This document shows, in pieces, positions 1-10,696 of a stretch of 64,000 nt of DNA. The notes beneath the pieces are model-generated. The model did not search any database and was not told where the DNA came from. It was given only the letters and a program-made list of their open reading frames with translations. A program made the position numbers and the translations under genes. The DNA is from Tretioscincus oriximinensis (Eukaryota > Chordata > Lepidosauria > Squamata > Gymnophthalmidae): positions 1,004,658 to 1,068,657 of the forward strand of contig JAJVDF010000205.1 in assembly GCA_022410635.1 (NCBI GenBank). The letters are read 5' to 3'. The first letter of the stretch is position 1. Each line of letters starts with the position of its first letter.

Positions 1-135
1 GGCAGTCCAGAGCAGAAGAAGGCAAAATCTTCAACTGTTCTCGGCACCCTGCAAATGGCATTTCAGGAATACTGCCTGTGGCTCCATCTCAGAAGCAGTA
101 TCTTCCATTCTAGTAGCTATTTATACCCTTGGAAT
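1..135 (-). repeat. CR1-B LINE 3' UTR fragment
   Basis: This is the antisense of the 3' untranslated region seen in the longer CR1-B copies of this window (for example 21301-21996). It holds the block with the cctgcaaatggcatttcagg motif followed by the 'tagctatttataccc' segment. It is cut by the window start, so its tail octamers are missing. It is non-coding. The assignment is by similarity to the other copies here. Confidence 0.7.
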
Positions 136-150
136 GTTTCAAGTGGGGTC

Positions 151-797
151 TGTATTGGTAGATCACTAAACATAAATCAACAGTGATAAGCAGCTGCAAA
201 AATGGCAAATGCAATCCTGGGCTGTATTAAAAGGAGCAAAGAATCTCGACCATGTGAATTAATTATTAATCATTACAGTACTTTGGTCAGACAACACTTA
301 GAATACTGTGTTTAATTTGAAAAGACCCAATTTAAAAAGGACATTGATAAACTAGAGCAAGTTGAAAAGAGAGTTACAAGGATGGTGTGTGGTCTGGAAA
401 CCATCTCCTATGAAGAACAGTTAAAGGATCTAGGGACATTTTGTCTGCAAAAGAGAAGACTGAGCGGAAACTTGATAGCTGTCTACAAATATTTGAAGGG
501 CTGTCACAGAGCAGAGGGATCAGCATTGTTCTCATTAACACATGGAAGGACTAGAAACAATGGGATGAAACTGCAAGGGAGGAAATTTAGATTAGATATT
601 AGAAAAAACTTTCCAACAGTAAAGGTGATAAACCAGTGGAATAGGTTGCTACAGGAGGTTATGAGTTCTCCTTCCCTGGAAGTCTTCAAGAGGCTGGACA
701 GACATCTGTCTGGGATAGTTTAGTGAGTCCTGTATTGAGCAGGAGGTTGAACCCGATGACCTTGGAAGTCCTTTCCAACTCTGGTTCTATGATATTC
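151..797 (+). repeat. CR1-A LINE 3' end (ORF2 C-terminus, 3' UTR)
   Basis: This is a 5'-truncated CR1 retrotransposon. The region encodes the end of ORF2 downstream of the reverse transcriptase. The open part at 382-723 reads GLETISYEEQLKDLGTFCLQKRR, matching the same peptide on the minus strand at 2178-2696. Upstream (about 180-380) the homology continues with stops, so the copy is decayed. It ends at a degenerate ttctatgatattc tail, the CR1 octamer signature. It is not a functional gene. The small ORF 723-929 is 3' UTR and flank. Confidence 0.85.
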
Positions 798-1921
798 TGG
801 AACGTGGAACATGCCCAGCTGGAATGTTCCACACTGAAATTGAGCTCAGGTTCCTCCCCTTTTTGCCATTCTGAGGGAGGGTTAAAAACTGGTATGTGTC
901 TATGGCTTGGGTCAGTATTTCAATATTAAGTATTTCTGTTGATTTTAATGCACTTTCCTAAACATCAAAAATTCACTGTTATTTCACTTTAAATGACAAT
1001 TTGTGCAGCAAAACACTCTTGTTAAATGGATCCTTACTATACAATAAAATACTCTAGAATTAAATGCGAAATAGTTGAAAATGATAAAGCTTTTTTAAGG
1101 TCTGCTTCAATTTTTCTGTAGAATAAAAAATAACTTCTAAATAAGCCTGCAGGGGAATTTATTTTTCTTACTAAAGAAAGGTGTGAAACATGAATATTTA
1201 ACAGACCGTCTTCAAGTAGTTATTATTTTTCTTTATCTGAATCCTGCAACTGTTGTTTTAGTAAATCTCCCCTGACACAAATAATTGCTATAAATATTAA
1301 TATTTTGCAAAAAAAAGAAAAGAAAAAGGAAAGTTGCATTTAAGCATACAGCAGATGGCAGCCTATGATATTTTATTTCCTCTTTAAATATACTAATTTC
1401 CATTTTTCTTGTTATTAAATCGTATGGATTTGGCTCTTGTAATTCCTTTATTTTTCCTCTTCCTTATAGAAATCATTCCAGTGGCTAATTTTTAGTGGAA
1501 TCATAAGATTGCTTATATCATTTTGAACTGTGTATATGGGGGGAAAGAGGGCACAAAAGCTGTGCGGCTCTGCACTGGGTGCACCTGTTTCCCCTTCCTC
1601 CAAATAGGAAATGGTTTCACCATGTGGCATTTGAGCGGAGTTCACTCAGAAAACCATTGCAAGTCCAGGTTAACACAATTTGCATTACTCCCACACTGGG
1701 GACTGTTTGCTGTGTGCTCTGATTGCTGGCCAATCCTTGGAGGGGGCGGACAAAGCCAGAAGTGCCCCTATGGGTGAGAATCCACGGCACAAGCAAACTC
1801 CTAGCAGATCTTCTGTTGTTGTTCCTGCTTTGGTCAGCAGTTTTAAATTACTTTGCCGCTGTTCCAGCACGGGAAATTTAAACTGTTGTCAAAAGGCAGC
1901 AGAAGAAACAATAGGCGATCC
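798..1921. other. No gene seen; AT-rich then GC-richer spacer
   Basis: I see nothing with protein homology here. From 930 to 1500 it is AT-rich and featureless. From about 1540 to 1915 the GC content rises, and short overlapping ORFs on both strands carry no recognisable motif. The GC-richer block may be an old repeat I cannot name. Confidence 0.5.
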
Positions 1922-2757
1922 ATTGAATCATAGAATCATAGAATCATAGAGTCGGAAGGGACCTCCATGGTCATGGGGTCCAACCCCCTGCTCGATGCAG
2001 GATTCATTAAACCATCCCAGACAGATGACTGTCCAGTCTCTGTTTGAAGACTTCCAGGGAAGGCGAACTCACCACCCCCTGTGACAAACTGTTCCACTGA
2101 TTTATCACCTGACTGTTAGAAAGTTTTTTCTGATATCTAATCTAAATCTACTCCCTTGCAGTTTCTACCCATTGTTTCTAATCCTTCCATGTGCCAATGA
2201 GAACAATGCTGATCCCTCTGCTCTGTGACAGCCCTTCAGATATTTGTAGACAGCTATCAAGTCTCAATCTTCTCTTTTGCAGACTAAACATCCCTAGATC
2301 CTTTAACCGTTCCTCATAGGACATGGTTTCCAGACCACTCACCATCCTTGTAACTCTCTTTTGTACTTGCTCTAGTTTATCAATGTCCTTTTTAAATTGG
2401 GNCCCCCAGAACTGAACACAGTATNCCAAGTGTGGTCGTACCAAAGTACTGTAGAGAGGAATAATTACTTCACGTGAGCGAGATTCTNTGCCCCTCTTGA
2501 TACATCCCAGGATTGTGTTTGCCTTCTTTGCAGCTGCTTCACGCTGCTGACTCATGTTTAATCTGTGATCTACTAAAACACCCAGGTCCTTCTCACCTGT
2601 GCTGCTGCTCAGACATATTCCTCCCATTCTATATGTGCTGTTTTCATTATTTTTGCCCAGATGTAGGATCTTGCATTTCTCTCTGTTAAATACCATTCTG
2701 TTAGTTTCAGCCCATTGTTCCAGCTTGTCTAGAACTTTTTGAATCCTATCTCTATCT
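1922..2757 (-). pseudogene. CR1-A LINE 3' end with ORF2 C-terminal fragment
   Basis: This minus-strand CR1 has its 3' tail at 1922-1952, three copies of the aatcatag octamer. It runs 5'-wards to about 2757, where it is truncated. The open frame 2178-2696 (about 172 aa) holds the segment after the RT active site: FNREKCKILHLGKN, then EKDLGVLVDHRLNMSQ, NTILGCIKRG and RPHLxYCVQFWG. Three Ns hide residues. This C-terminal part follows the catalytic FADD box in CR1, so this copy has no active site. It is a typical 5'-truncated insertion, with no sign of a host role. Confidence 0.9.
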
Positions 2758-3877
2758 TGAAGTCTCCTTTACTCTTTGGATCCTGGTCCTGGGGTCTCCT
2801 AGCAGAGGCAGAAGTAGCCCCAAGGATCACAGTCCCTGCTTTACTCAAGTAAAAAACTGTGACACAGCACTTCCCCTATGGTGTCAGTTTACTAAAACAG
2901 GGCCAAAACGGGGCAAGGAAGAAGGGGAAACCATGGTGTAGATTTAGATCCACTTCACTGCTTTCCAAACCACTTCATTACCCCCAGTGGTAAAGGCTGA
3001 CTCTGAAGATGGTGTAATTTTTGCATCTGGCACGAGGCTGTACCATAACAACTTTCAAATGCAAAGAGACTTGTTCCCATTTCCGCAACTTTCATATTTG
3101 GATGCTAGGAAAAGGACCCTCTTGAATTTAGATCTGTGGGCCTCCTGCTTTCAATGCTAATAATAATTCAGTCATTTCCAGATCTGACTCATCGCTAATG
3201 TCAAATTTTCTGTTAGTCATATTTAACACCTTCATAAATATGATTATCTGAAGCAGAATCAAGTTGTCAGGTGGTTGAGGTAAAATGGTCAGAAATTAAC
3301 AACAGTAAAAAAAATGAAATGAAATTGCTAGTAAGCTACCGTAGTAACCTAATATTTTAATTATTCAACACCCTAACAATAATTAACCTGNTGCAAAATC
3401 CTCACAGCATGTTTAATAAATTGGAAAGGGGTACACTTTAAAGGNAACTAATTACAGAGAGAGAAAAAACAAGTAATTTTTATCTTTAGAAACAATGACT
3501 ATATGAGCAATTAATTAAATTACCTCNTGAGAGACTGCGGGGTACTATACAGTTTTTAGTGACACATACTTATAAGTTAATGCTGCTTGGCATGAATTTA
3601 TATATCTTGATACTATTCAACCCTAATTTAGAAGTAGTCCACTTCATCAGTTTAGAGGATCAATGTCAAACAATGACCTAACTTCACATTGTGATACATC
3701 AATATTATTTATTTATTTATTTATTTTCCATCTGTTGAGGTGCGGGAGGGTATACATTGTCTTTGAATTTTTTTTAGCACAACTCTCTCATGTTGTGGGT
3801 CACAATCAAGTCCAGAACCCAGATGGTTCTACCCCCTAAAGCCTCTTATCTGTCATGATGGCCAAGAATCAAGAGTG
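2758..3877. other. No gene seen; includes an (ATTT)n microsatellite
   Basis: This spacer has no recognisable coding sequence. A short (ATTT)n tract at 3703-3727 is followed by a GC-richer stretch. That could be a worn L2 3' tail on the minus strand, but the match is too weak to call. Confidence 0.5.
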
Positions 3878-3897
3878 CATGTGGTCAGGGTGGATTT

Positions 3898-3974
3898 GAT
3901 TTAAATCTAACTGATTTAAATCANGATTTAAATCACTAGTCAGTAAGGCTTGATTTAAATCAGTGATTTAAATC
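3898..3974. repeat. Subterminal palindrome array in hAT element
   Basis: Five perfect copies of the self-complementary decamer GATTTAAATC lie at 3898, 3913, 3925, 3952 and 3965, directly inside the left terminal repeat. hAT transposases are known to bind short subterminal repeats as well as the terminal repeats, so these may be binding sites. That role is inferred. Confidence 0.7.
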
Positions 3975-4304
3975 AAAGTTTCTACCTAAACTAGTTCTTG
4001 CTATTTTAACATGCAAGTAGATGAAGATTTTTAGAATCACTTTTTATATTACTTTTTTCTCCCCAGTTTAATGGGTTAATCATTCATATTTGGACACCAC
4101 TGTTCTGTTGTACTTANGAAGGAGAAAAATAATCCTGACCTTAATAACAATTTAAATAGATTTATTCAACTGAAACAATAACAACATTACAGCATAAGTT
4201 ATTTGCTTAAACAAACATCCATGTTTGTTAACTAATTTGGCTAAACAATATATATATATATTTTAAGTAACTTAGACTGTCAACCCAGCCGACACATGAA
4301 AAAC

Positions 4305-5717
4305 TTAAATACTACTGTCCGTGACAGTGCCATCTATTTTATCTTGATTTTCTTCACAAAGTGTCATCAGAAAAGGCCAGTTTTTGATATACTGCTCAAA
4401 ACAGTTCACCACAGAGTTCCATCTAACATCTTGTGGGAGCGTTAGCTTGGTTCCACCCATCCTTTTCAGAGCTGCTGCAGCAAAATGATTATTACGGAAG
4501 TATTTAGCAATTTCAACAGCATTAGCCTTTATTCCTGGAACACTTAAGTCTTTGGCTAAGAGGTGCAGCAAATGAGCACTGCAACCATATGTTATTAGCA
4601 GCTTTGTATTCCCTCCCTGCTCTTCTAAATCTCTTCTCATCTTGGATACGTTTGCAGCATTGTCAGTGACCAAACTGCGTACTAGACATTTGAATTTTTG
4701 TTCACATGTCGTTATAGCTTTTACTGCCACTTCTTGTAAGTATTCTGCTGTGTGTGCATTTCCTGACGTATCAGTTGTTTGTGCAAGGAAGACTTTACCT
4801 TCTTCTGTTGTTATACAAGCACATACAATAGGATCATTGTGGACATTACTCCACCCATCAATACTTAGGTTAACAATTTTACCCTCCAGAGCTGTTGCAC
4901 ATTGCTCCATTTCTCTGTCATAAACTTGATCCAGCAGTTTCCCTGCAACATCAGCTCTGCTGGGTGGACTGTGTCCTGGTCTCAGTGACTGAACCATATT
5001 AATGAAATGTGGGCTCTCAGTCAGATGGAAAGAAGAGTTCGTTGCATAAATAAACTGGGCAATTTTTTCATCAATCAACTCTTTTTCTAATCTGCTAGTT
5101 CTTATCACAAACCTATCTATGGTGGTTCCAGGAGGTAAAGGTTTTTTCTTCCTTTTGGGTGATGGTGATATGTGGGTGTGGGTGTCTGATGCTGCTGCTG
5201 CTGCTAATGAAGCACCATCCTGGATGGATAACTCTGAAACTGTAGAACAGGATGATGGTGATCTTGGAGGTGGATAGTTTCCAGAATCCATGAATTCCCC
5301 TAAACAAAAAAACAATGCTGTTATTTTATTGTTTATACAATTTCTGCTTATTGTACACAACACATCACTGCCCCTGCCCCAAAAGGAATATTTGTTTTTC
5401 TTCATCATAACTGTACCAAATGACAGTAACATGCAGTAATAATAAGAAATATATTTTTTCTCACACATGACAGTTCAATCTTTAGAAATAGGATTCAATA
5501 AAAATGTTTACCAACCTGAAGATCCTGCCTGTTCAGAAGTGTTTCTTTGGTCATCTTCATCACCGCACTTCTCATGATGTTGCCTCATTCGCGCCACCAG
5601 GCCTTGCATCTCTTTGTTGCANCATTTGCATTTTGCACGCATGCCTGCCTTACCGATAGGCGATGGAGCTTCATTAAAATATTCCCAAACTGGGTCTCTT
5701 TTATGGCCTGCTGCCAT
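4305..5717 (-). pseudogene. hAT transposase, BED zinc finger, C-terminally truncated
   Basis: This would be a cut-and-paste transposase acting on the ends of its own element. Exon 1 (5717-5516) starts with ATG and encodes a BED-type finger: DPVWEYF at the start, CKxCN, then a downstream His pair in MRQHHEKC. A 216-bp intron (5515-5300, GT...AG, phase 1) joins it in frame to exon 2 (5299-4305). Exon 2 has the first catalytic Asp in LSIDGWSN, the second in LVTDNAANV, the CSAHLLHLLAKDL box and the DVRWNSV box. It stops at TAA 4305-4307, about 400 residues in all. hAT transposases are usually 600 or more. The third acidic residue and the hAT C-terminal dimerisation region are absent, and I do not see them in the 420 bp left in the element. 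One N affects exon 1. No frameshift is visible. Confidence 0.85.
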
Positions 5718-6404
5718 TATAAGGAAAGAATGTAATAAACCTCAGATCGTACACATAAACAGATCCAGACTTGTCTGTCTGTGGCTATGCTGCAGTATTG
5801 TNCTCAAAGTTTCACTTTCATTTTCTTGTCTGCTTGCCCTTCCTCCTCCTCACACTTAGATTCACATTCTTCTTGTGTTGTGCAGATCTATTCCACTCCA
5901 AACAATCAGAAACATATTGTCTAACTTCTTGGACTTGGCACTGAAGGGGTTGATTCTGTATTCATAGGTTTGTAGAACAATAGGATTAAGGTCTTTTTCT
6001 CAACTCTGTTCATGTTGTAACATTTTTGCTGTGAAGAAGAGGCTGGGACCTCTGCGGAGTCAAATTCAGTTTTGAGAACTGCGTAAGTAAAGCGAGCGTC
6101 TGCGATAATATAGGAGAGAAACTGCCCACTAATCCTACAGAAACCTCTGGAAGAGCATGGCATTGTGAATGTTACACATATACAGCCTTTATTGTACTGA
6201 GTTAAACAACTCAGCTTTATCTCATGATGGAAGAACCTTTGGATGGTAAAATATTTNCCTCAAAAAGCAGTTTATTGAAAAGAACCTGATTTAAATAAAA
6301 AAAAATCCGATTTAAATAAAAAAAATCCGATTTAAATAAAAAAAANNNANTTTTTTNNNTTTTTTTNAAAAAAAACATTGATTTTTATCCACCCTGCATG
6401 TGGT

Positions 6405-7239
6405 TGACCAGATCCCCTGCATACATCTTGTTTGCAACTTCAGACTGCAGTAATTAAAGAAGATTATCTGGATCTGACCACTTCCCTAGACGCTTCCAGA
6501 AAAGGTACTTAATTGAGGCATTTCCCTCTTTCTTGTTTGGAGACAATCATGGCTTACAGCATGTTTACCATAGCCTACAGCAAGAACAACTGACTGTGAA
6601 ACAGAGGCTCTCGGAGAGATAAAGGCTGAATGACCCCATTTATCTCCAATCTTCCTCGCAGTTCTCTGTTCATGTTACATCCTGGTATTCTTGTAACATC
6701 ACAAGCACCGTAGGTATTGCTGTGCTTGCCTGACACTGTTCCCAGCATTCTCTGTGAGCCTGTATACAATTTCCAATTGTTCCCTCCACAAGCCAAGAGC
6801 CAATGAGATTTTTACAGTTTGCATTTTGATGGTCCAAGGCAGCTTTCGTTTGGACTTTACAAAATGCTGGCTCCTGAATCGTATGGAATGCAGTGGCTGT
6901 TTACTCTGGAGCAAAGNCCTTTTGAGCAAATGGAATGCTGAACACACGTACTTCCATGGGGCAGACCGTAGGTAATGGTGTGTTGAACGCACATGAATAC
7001 GTATGTGGGGATCAGGCCTTTGTGTTTCAGCACAATTCTAGATTATATCCCAGAATGGTGACTTGCAAGCCTGACAATAGTACTAATCTAGGTAGGATCT
7101 TTCATAGTCTGTCCCAGAATGTGGATGATAGGCCTGTATTCTAGATTATATCCTGAAATAATGTCCAATGCAGAAAGTGCCTTTGTCTCCAAGCATCTCA
7201 TCAGTAGATATGGCAAGCAACTTGTGTACACAGCATAAA
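6405..7239. other. No gene seen; short direct duplication
   Basis: No coding homology. A 15-bp motif, ttctagattatatcc, occurs at 7036 and again at 7139, with related flanks (cagaatg, aggcct). This suggests a decayed tandem duplication of about 103 bp. Confidence 0.45.
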
Positions 7240-7438
7240 TTATCCAGCAAGGGGGCTTGGAGACTAACAAGGGAAAGAGAGATGTCATGAGCTTTCATAG
7301 ACACGTCTACTTCTTCAGATGCTAAGGGACCAGGATCAGATGTCTCTTAGCATCTGAAGAGGTAGACGTGACTCTGAAAGCTCATGACATCTACCTTTCT
7401 TCTGTTAGTCTCCATGNGCTACAAGCTCCCTTGCTGGA
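7240..7438. repeat. Inverted pair of 'repeat Z' copies (large hairpin)
   Basis: Two copies of an interspersed repeat stand head to head. The antisense copy is 7240-7326 and the sense copy 7346-7438. The 68-bp core arms (7259-7326 and 7346-7413) are largely complementary around a 19-nt loop. The same unit, beginning gcatctgaag-agtagac and continuing gaaagct-atg and gttagtctc, recurs alone at 13288, 41178, 52165 and 56170. I do not recognise its class. Confidence 0.8.
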
Positions 7439-7756
7439 CTAAGACTAACATGGCTATTTCTCCGAAATTGAGCATAAATTATGCCATGCAATCTGCTAAC
7501 ACTTGATTTCAATGATGCTTAAAATGCCCTTGCCTACTATTATGGCTTATGGCAAAGCATTTTTATGTTCAGGTTAATGAACAATAATTTTATCCTTGTT
7601 TCCAGATCCAATTTGCAAAAATTCTGCTTTGAGATTATGGGGAAGGACAAAGGCAAGTGGGGTTTGCCAACCTAACAGCTGTGCANGCTTCTCGTGTCTT
7701 GTCACAGTGTACAGGATCAACCCTGTTCTCATTTGCACATGAAAGGGGTATAGAAT

Positions 7757-7965
7757 GGATGTTGACTCTGGGATGGAGCAACAGGCAGGACTCTTGAAAT
7801 ACCATTTGCAGGGAGTCNCGAACAGGAGCAGCATATTTTGCTTTNNTCTGTTCGGACTGCCCAGGTGCATCTGGTGGGCCTCTGTGTGACACAGAATGCT
7901 GGACTCGATGGGCTGTGGCCTGATCCAGNATGGCTCTTCTTATGTTCTTATGTTGTTCTTATGTT
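7757..7965 (+). repeat. CR1-B LINE 3' UTR and tail
   Basis: This is a sense copy of the CR1-B 3' UTR, with gggatggagcaacaggcag, then cagaatgctggactcgatgg. It ends in the tail ttatgttcttatgttgttc. It is non-coding and contains four Ns. It is followed within a few bases by a CR1-A fragment. Confidence 0.85.
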
Positions 7966-7968
7966 TAG

Positions 7969-8275
7969 AAGCATTGGGATGAAACTGCAAGGGAGTGTAA
8001 AAAAAGTTNTGACAGTGAAAGTGATCAACCAGTGGAATGAACTGCCACAGGAAATGNTGAGCTCTCCTTCAANGGANGTTTGGGTAGACATGAGTTGTTC
8101 TTTATTTAATAAAGTATTCATTAAAGTTCAAAACATTCAAAACAAAAACACTTGGAACATAATATACATAAGATAATATACAAATTATAACATAAATTAT
8201 ATTGACAATATGAGTTATTGGCTCCTGCACTGATCGAGTTTGGACCAGATGGCCCTGGAGNCATNTGTGATTGTA
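7969..8275 (+). repeat. CR1-A LINE fragment, interrupted by an insert
   Basis: The fragment reads gggatgaaactgcaaggga and then atcaaccagtggaatgaact, as in the ORF2 end of the copy at 151-797. It resumes after 8220 with the tggaccagatggccctggag segment of the 3' UTR. A 110-bp AT-rich block at 8100-8209 splits it (separate entry). Several Ns are present. Confidence 0.7.
8100..8209 (-). mobile_element. Short AT-rich insertion with 10-bp duplication
   Basis: This 110-bp block interrupts a CR1-A copy. It is bounded by atgagttgtt (8090-8099) and atgagttatt (8210-8219), a 9/10 match, as expected for a target duplication. Read on the minus strand it ends actttattaaataaag, which contains an AATAAA signal. 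It could be the 3' end of a retroposed transcript in minus orientation. The source is unknown. Confidence 0.5.
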
Positions 8276-8609
8276 CAGTTGGATATTTCTGTTCCTGTTT
8301 CTTTCTATTTTAAAACAAACCACTGTGTGGCATTAAGGAGTCGGTCTGGAAGATGGTNGCAACAATAGTATAATTTTACATCTCCCGTGCATCTTTCCCC
8401 CCAAACTGGTACTTGATTTGCACTTATTTTTAGCTTTCCTTTGGAGCAAATGACAGGGGAATTTTTAGCGGGGAAACCGACCAGGGGGGAAGTTTCAGAT
8501 CTGCTTGCCCTAAGTTAGAATCCACTCTATAAAATGATAAATAAGANTAGCTCTGCTGAATTGAGTAGCAGTTAATATTGTTCGTCCTTCTGTCTCACNC
8601 AATGCTCAC

Positions 8610-8715
8610 CAGTTTCTTCACCTGCTCTCAGCTACCTGCAGTTTCCTTTTTAGAGGCAACCTGCCTATCTCTCCAATCTGGCATCCATTCTAGTAGTCAA
8701 ATGCTTGTTTCTCTA
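8610..8715 (-). repeat. Probable CR1-related 3' UTR fragment
   Basis: The stretch with ctgcctatctctccaatctgg and catccattctagtag resembles the CR1-related copy at 53145-53380. It is short and diverged. Confidence 0.4.
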
Positions 8716-8756
8716 CAATCTTTCCTTCATATATAGTTTTTGATGTGGAATCTTTC

Positions 8757-8991
8757 TTGGGAGCCAGTCTGGTGTTGTGGTTAGACGGTCAAGACTCTTA
8801 ACAGGAAAGTCTCCCAGTTCGATTCTGCACTCCTCCACAAAAGCCAGCTGGGTGACCTTTTGGCTAGTCACAGTTCTTCAAAACTCTCTCAGCCCTACCT
8901 ACTTCACAAGGTGTCTGTTGTGAAGAGAAGAATAGAAGGTTATGTAAGCCTCTTAGATTCCCTCAAGGCTGAGAAAAGTGGGATATAAAAA
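8757..8991 (+). repeat. tRNA-derived CORE-SINE (MIR-like)
   Basis: The head reads gggagccagtctggtgttgt, with a B-box-like cagttcgattctgc, as in tRNA-derived SINEs. The middle, agctgggtgacc...ctagtcac and cctacttcacaaggtgtctg, matches the CORE region shared with mammalian MIR. It ends gaaaagtgggatataaaaa. It directly abuts the tail of a CR1-B on the opposite strand. Other copies are at 17651, 30308 and 58826. Confidence 0.85.
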
Positions 8992-9625
8992 TAAGAACAT
9001 AAGAACATAAGAAGAGCCATACTGGATCAGGCCACAGCCCATCAAGTCCAGCATTCTGTGTCACACAGAGGCCCACCAGAGGTACCTGGGCAGTCTGAAC
9101 AGAGGAAAGCAAAATATGCCCCTGTTCATGACTCCCTGCAAATGGTATTTCAGGAGTGCTGTCTGTTGTTCCATCCCGGAGGCAACATCCAGACAGCCAT
9201 CCTAGTATTCATTTATATCCTTATATCCATTTATATCATTCATTTTCATTGAATTGTCCACCAACACCCCAAGATCCTTTTCTTCCTTGGTTACAGAAAG
9301 TTTGGTTCCCATCAGGTTGTAGGAGTATTTTGGGTTCTTTGCCCCAATATGCATGACCTTGCACTTGCTTAAGTTGAAGTGCATTTGCCACTTTGATGCC
9401 CACTCACCCAATTTCANTAAATCACTCTGGAGTGCCTTACAATCATTTTCAGTTTTCACTACCCTGAACAGTTTAGTATCGTCAGCAAACTTGGCTACTT
9501 CACTATTTACTTCGGCAACCAGATCATTTATAAATATATTGAAAAGGTCCCNGTACAGGTCCCTGGAGTACCCCACTTCTTACCTCTTTCCACTCAGAGA
9601 ACTGTCCATTTAATACTACCCTCTG
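8992..9625 (-). pseudogene. CR1-B LINE relic with RT segment
   Basis: This minus-strand CR1-B begins at its 3' tail (taagaacataagaacataag, 8992-9011) and 3' UTR. After about 9235 it carries part of ORF2. The frame 9576-9202 includes LFNIFINDL and the reverse-transcriptase catalytic box FADDTKLFRVV, then WQMHFNLSKCKVMHIG and EKDLGVLVDNSMKM. The region between this motif and the 3' UTR is deleted (junction near 9230-9240), so the C-terminal ORF2 block present at 21517-21993 is missing. Non-functional. Confidence 0.85.
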
Positions 9626-9629
9626 TAGT

Positions 9630-10350
9630 ATTCTTCTTCTTTATTANAAACATGGATTTTGTTACGGGATCTTTAAAATTGAATCATCCATTATGATTAA
9701 GAACAAACAATGGTTTTGATTTAAGTATTTGGAAATTGTGACAAAAATATCTGCCCGGAGCATCATACAAGTGTCTCNCCACTCCATTTTGTTCAACAAA
9801 TGTTATAGAGTGCAATAAAAATACTGAATAATTGTAATTCACTTGGATTCATTAAAGTTAACAAGAAATTTACAGTTNGTCATTTCCGATGGGCTTTCTT
9901 TTTTGATTAAACATTTTGTATAGAACCAGGAAGAGTCTTTTTTTTAACATTTGTTCCATCAGTACTTACATAATTGTGAAAATTCCAAGTCTGTGTTCAA
10001 TTTAAGCCATTACTTTGCTACGGTGGTATTAAACCAGTCAGAACAGCTGGGTTTCTAATATTACGTTTTTGACCATGCATTTTATGTCAGGACTATAAAA
10101 TGCCACAATAAATTTTAGAATATTGGCCTCTAATTTGAAATGAATGCAGCATTTAAGGTAACCAGACCTCCCCAACCGTCTCTCCTTCTCACCATTCAAA
10201 AAGACTACTGTCAGTTCACTGTTATCGGGGTGGGGGAGAACCCAACAAAGACAAGGGAATGTATGGATCCTGAGATGATGTGATTGGTCCAAATTGCCAT
10301 TGCTATTGTTACTATGGTTTATAAAGTTGTATTTGAAGAACATAAAATTA
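9630..10350. other. No gene seen
   Basis: AT-rich spacer without recognisable coding or repeat sequence. The ORF 10038-10343 on the minus strand has no motif I recognise. Confidence 0.5.
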
Positions 10351-10351
10351 C

Positions 10352-10480
10352 AAGAAGAGCCCTGCTGAATCAGTCCAACATTCTGTCTTCACCAGTGGAA
10401 ACCTGTAGTAGTGTTTCATACTATAGACATCTAGAAGATGTATTTTGTTATCCTGNCTTAGACCTCTTTATGGAGCAGNA
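10352..10480 (-). repeat. Probable CR1-related 3' end fragment
   Basis: It reads agaagagccctgctgaatca then cattctgtcttcac, the 3'-terminal UTR order of CR1 copies in this window, but it is diverged afterwards. Confidence 0.45.
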
Positions 10481-10696
10481 TAAGGCCAAGGGTGAATCAG
10501 GCCACAGGCTCAAAATGCACTAAGCTTATTCTCTTCCAGAAATGGATCCAAGGGGTCTGCTGTCAATATGCCATTCCAGGCTAGAAACAAAGTGCATTTT
10601 GAACCTTAGAAATGCATACCACCTACTTCAATAATGGTTGGGAATTTATAGACGCCTTCAAGATTTAATTAGCAGATTTTGCCTTCCTCTGCTTGA

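Larger units (their letters stand above)
3886..6396 (-). mobile_element. hAT-superfamily DNA transposon, complete ends
   Basis: The element starts CAGGGTGGAT at 3886 and ends ATCCACCCTG at 6396, an exact 10-bp terminal inverted repeat. It is flanked by identical 8-bp duplications CATGTGGT at 3878-3885 and 6397-6404. An 8-bp duplication with a CAGGG terminus is diagnostic of hAT. Inside, on the minus strand, lies a two-exon transposase (5717-4305). The left subterminal region carries five copies of the palindrome GATTTAAATC. The right end has three imperfect GATTTAAAT units and a stretch of Ns. The 2.5-kb length is short for an autonomous hAT. The transposase lacks its C-terminal portion, so this is probably an internally deleted copy. 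Confidence 0.93.

Noticed and set aside
5921..6163. 80-codon minus-strand ORF upstream of the hAT transposase
   Set aside because: It lies inside the hAT element, but no hAT motif is present and no splice linking it to the BED exon is evident.
6331..6372. A/T run with Ns near the hAT right end
   Set aside because: Poor base calls in a homopolymer, not a feature of its own.
8757..8850. Possible tRNA gene
   Set aside because: The tRNA-like head belongs to a SINE with a MIR-like core. It lacks an intact cloverleaf.
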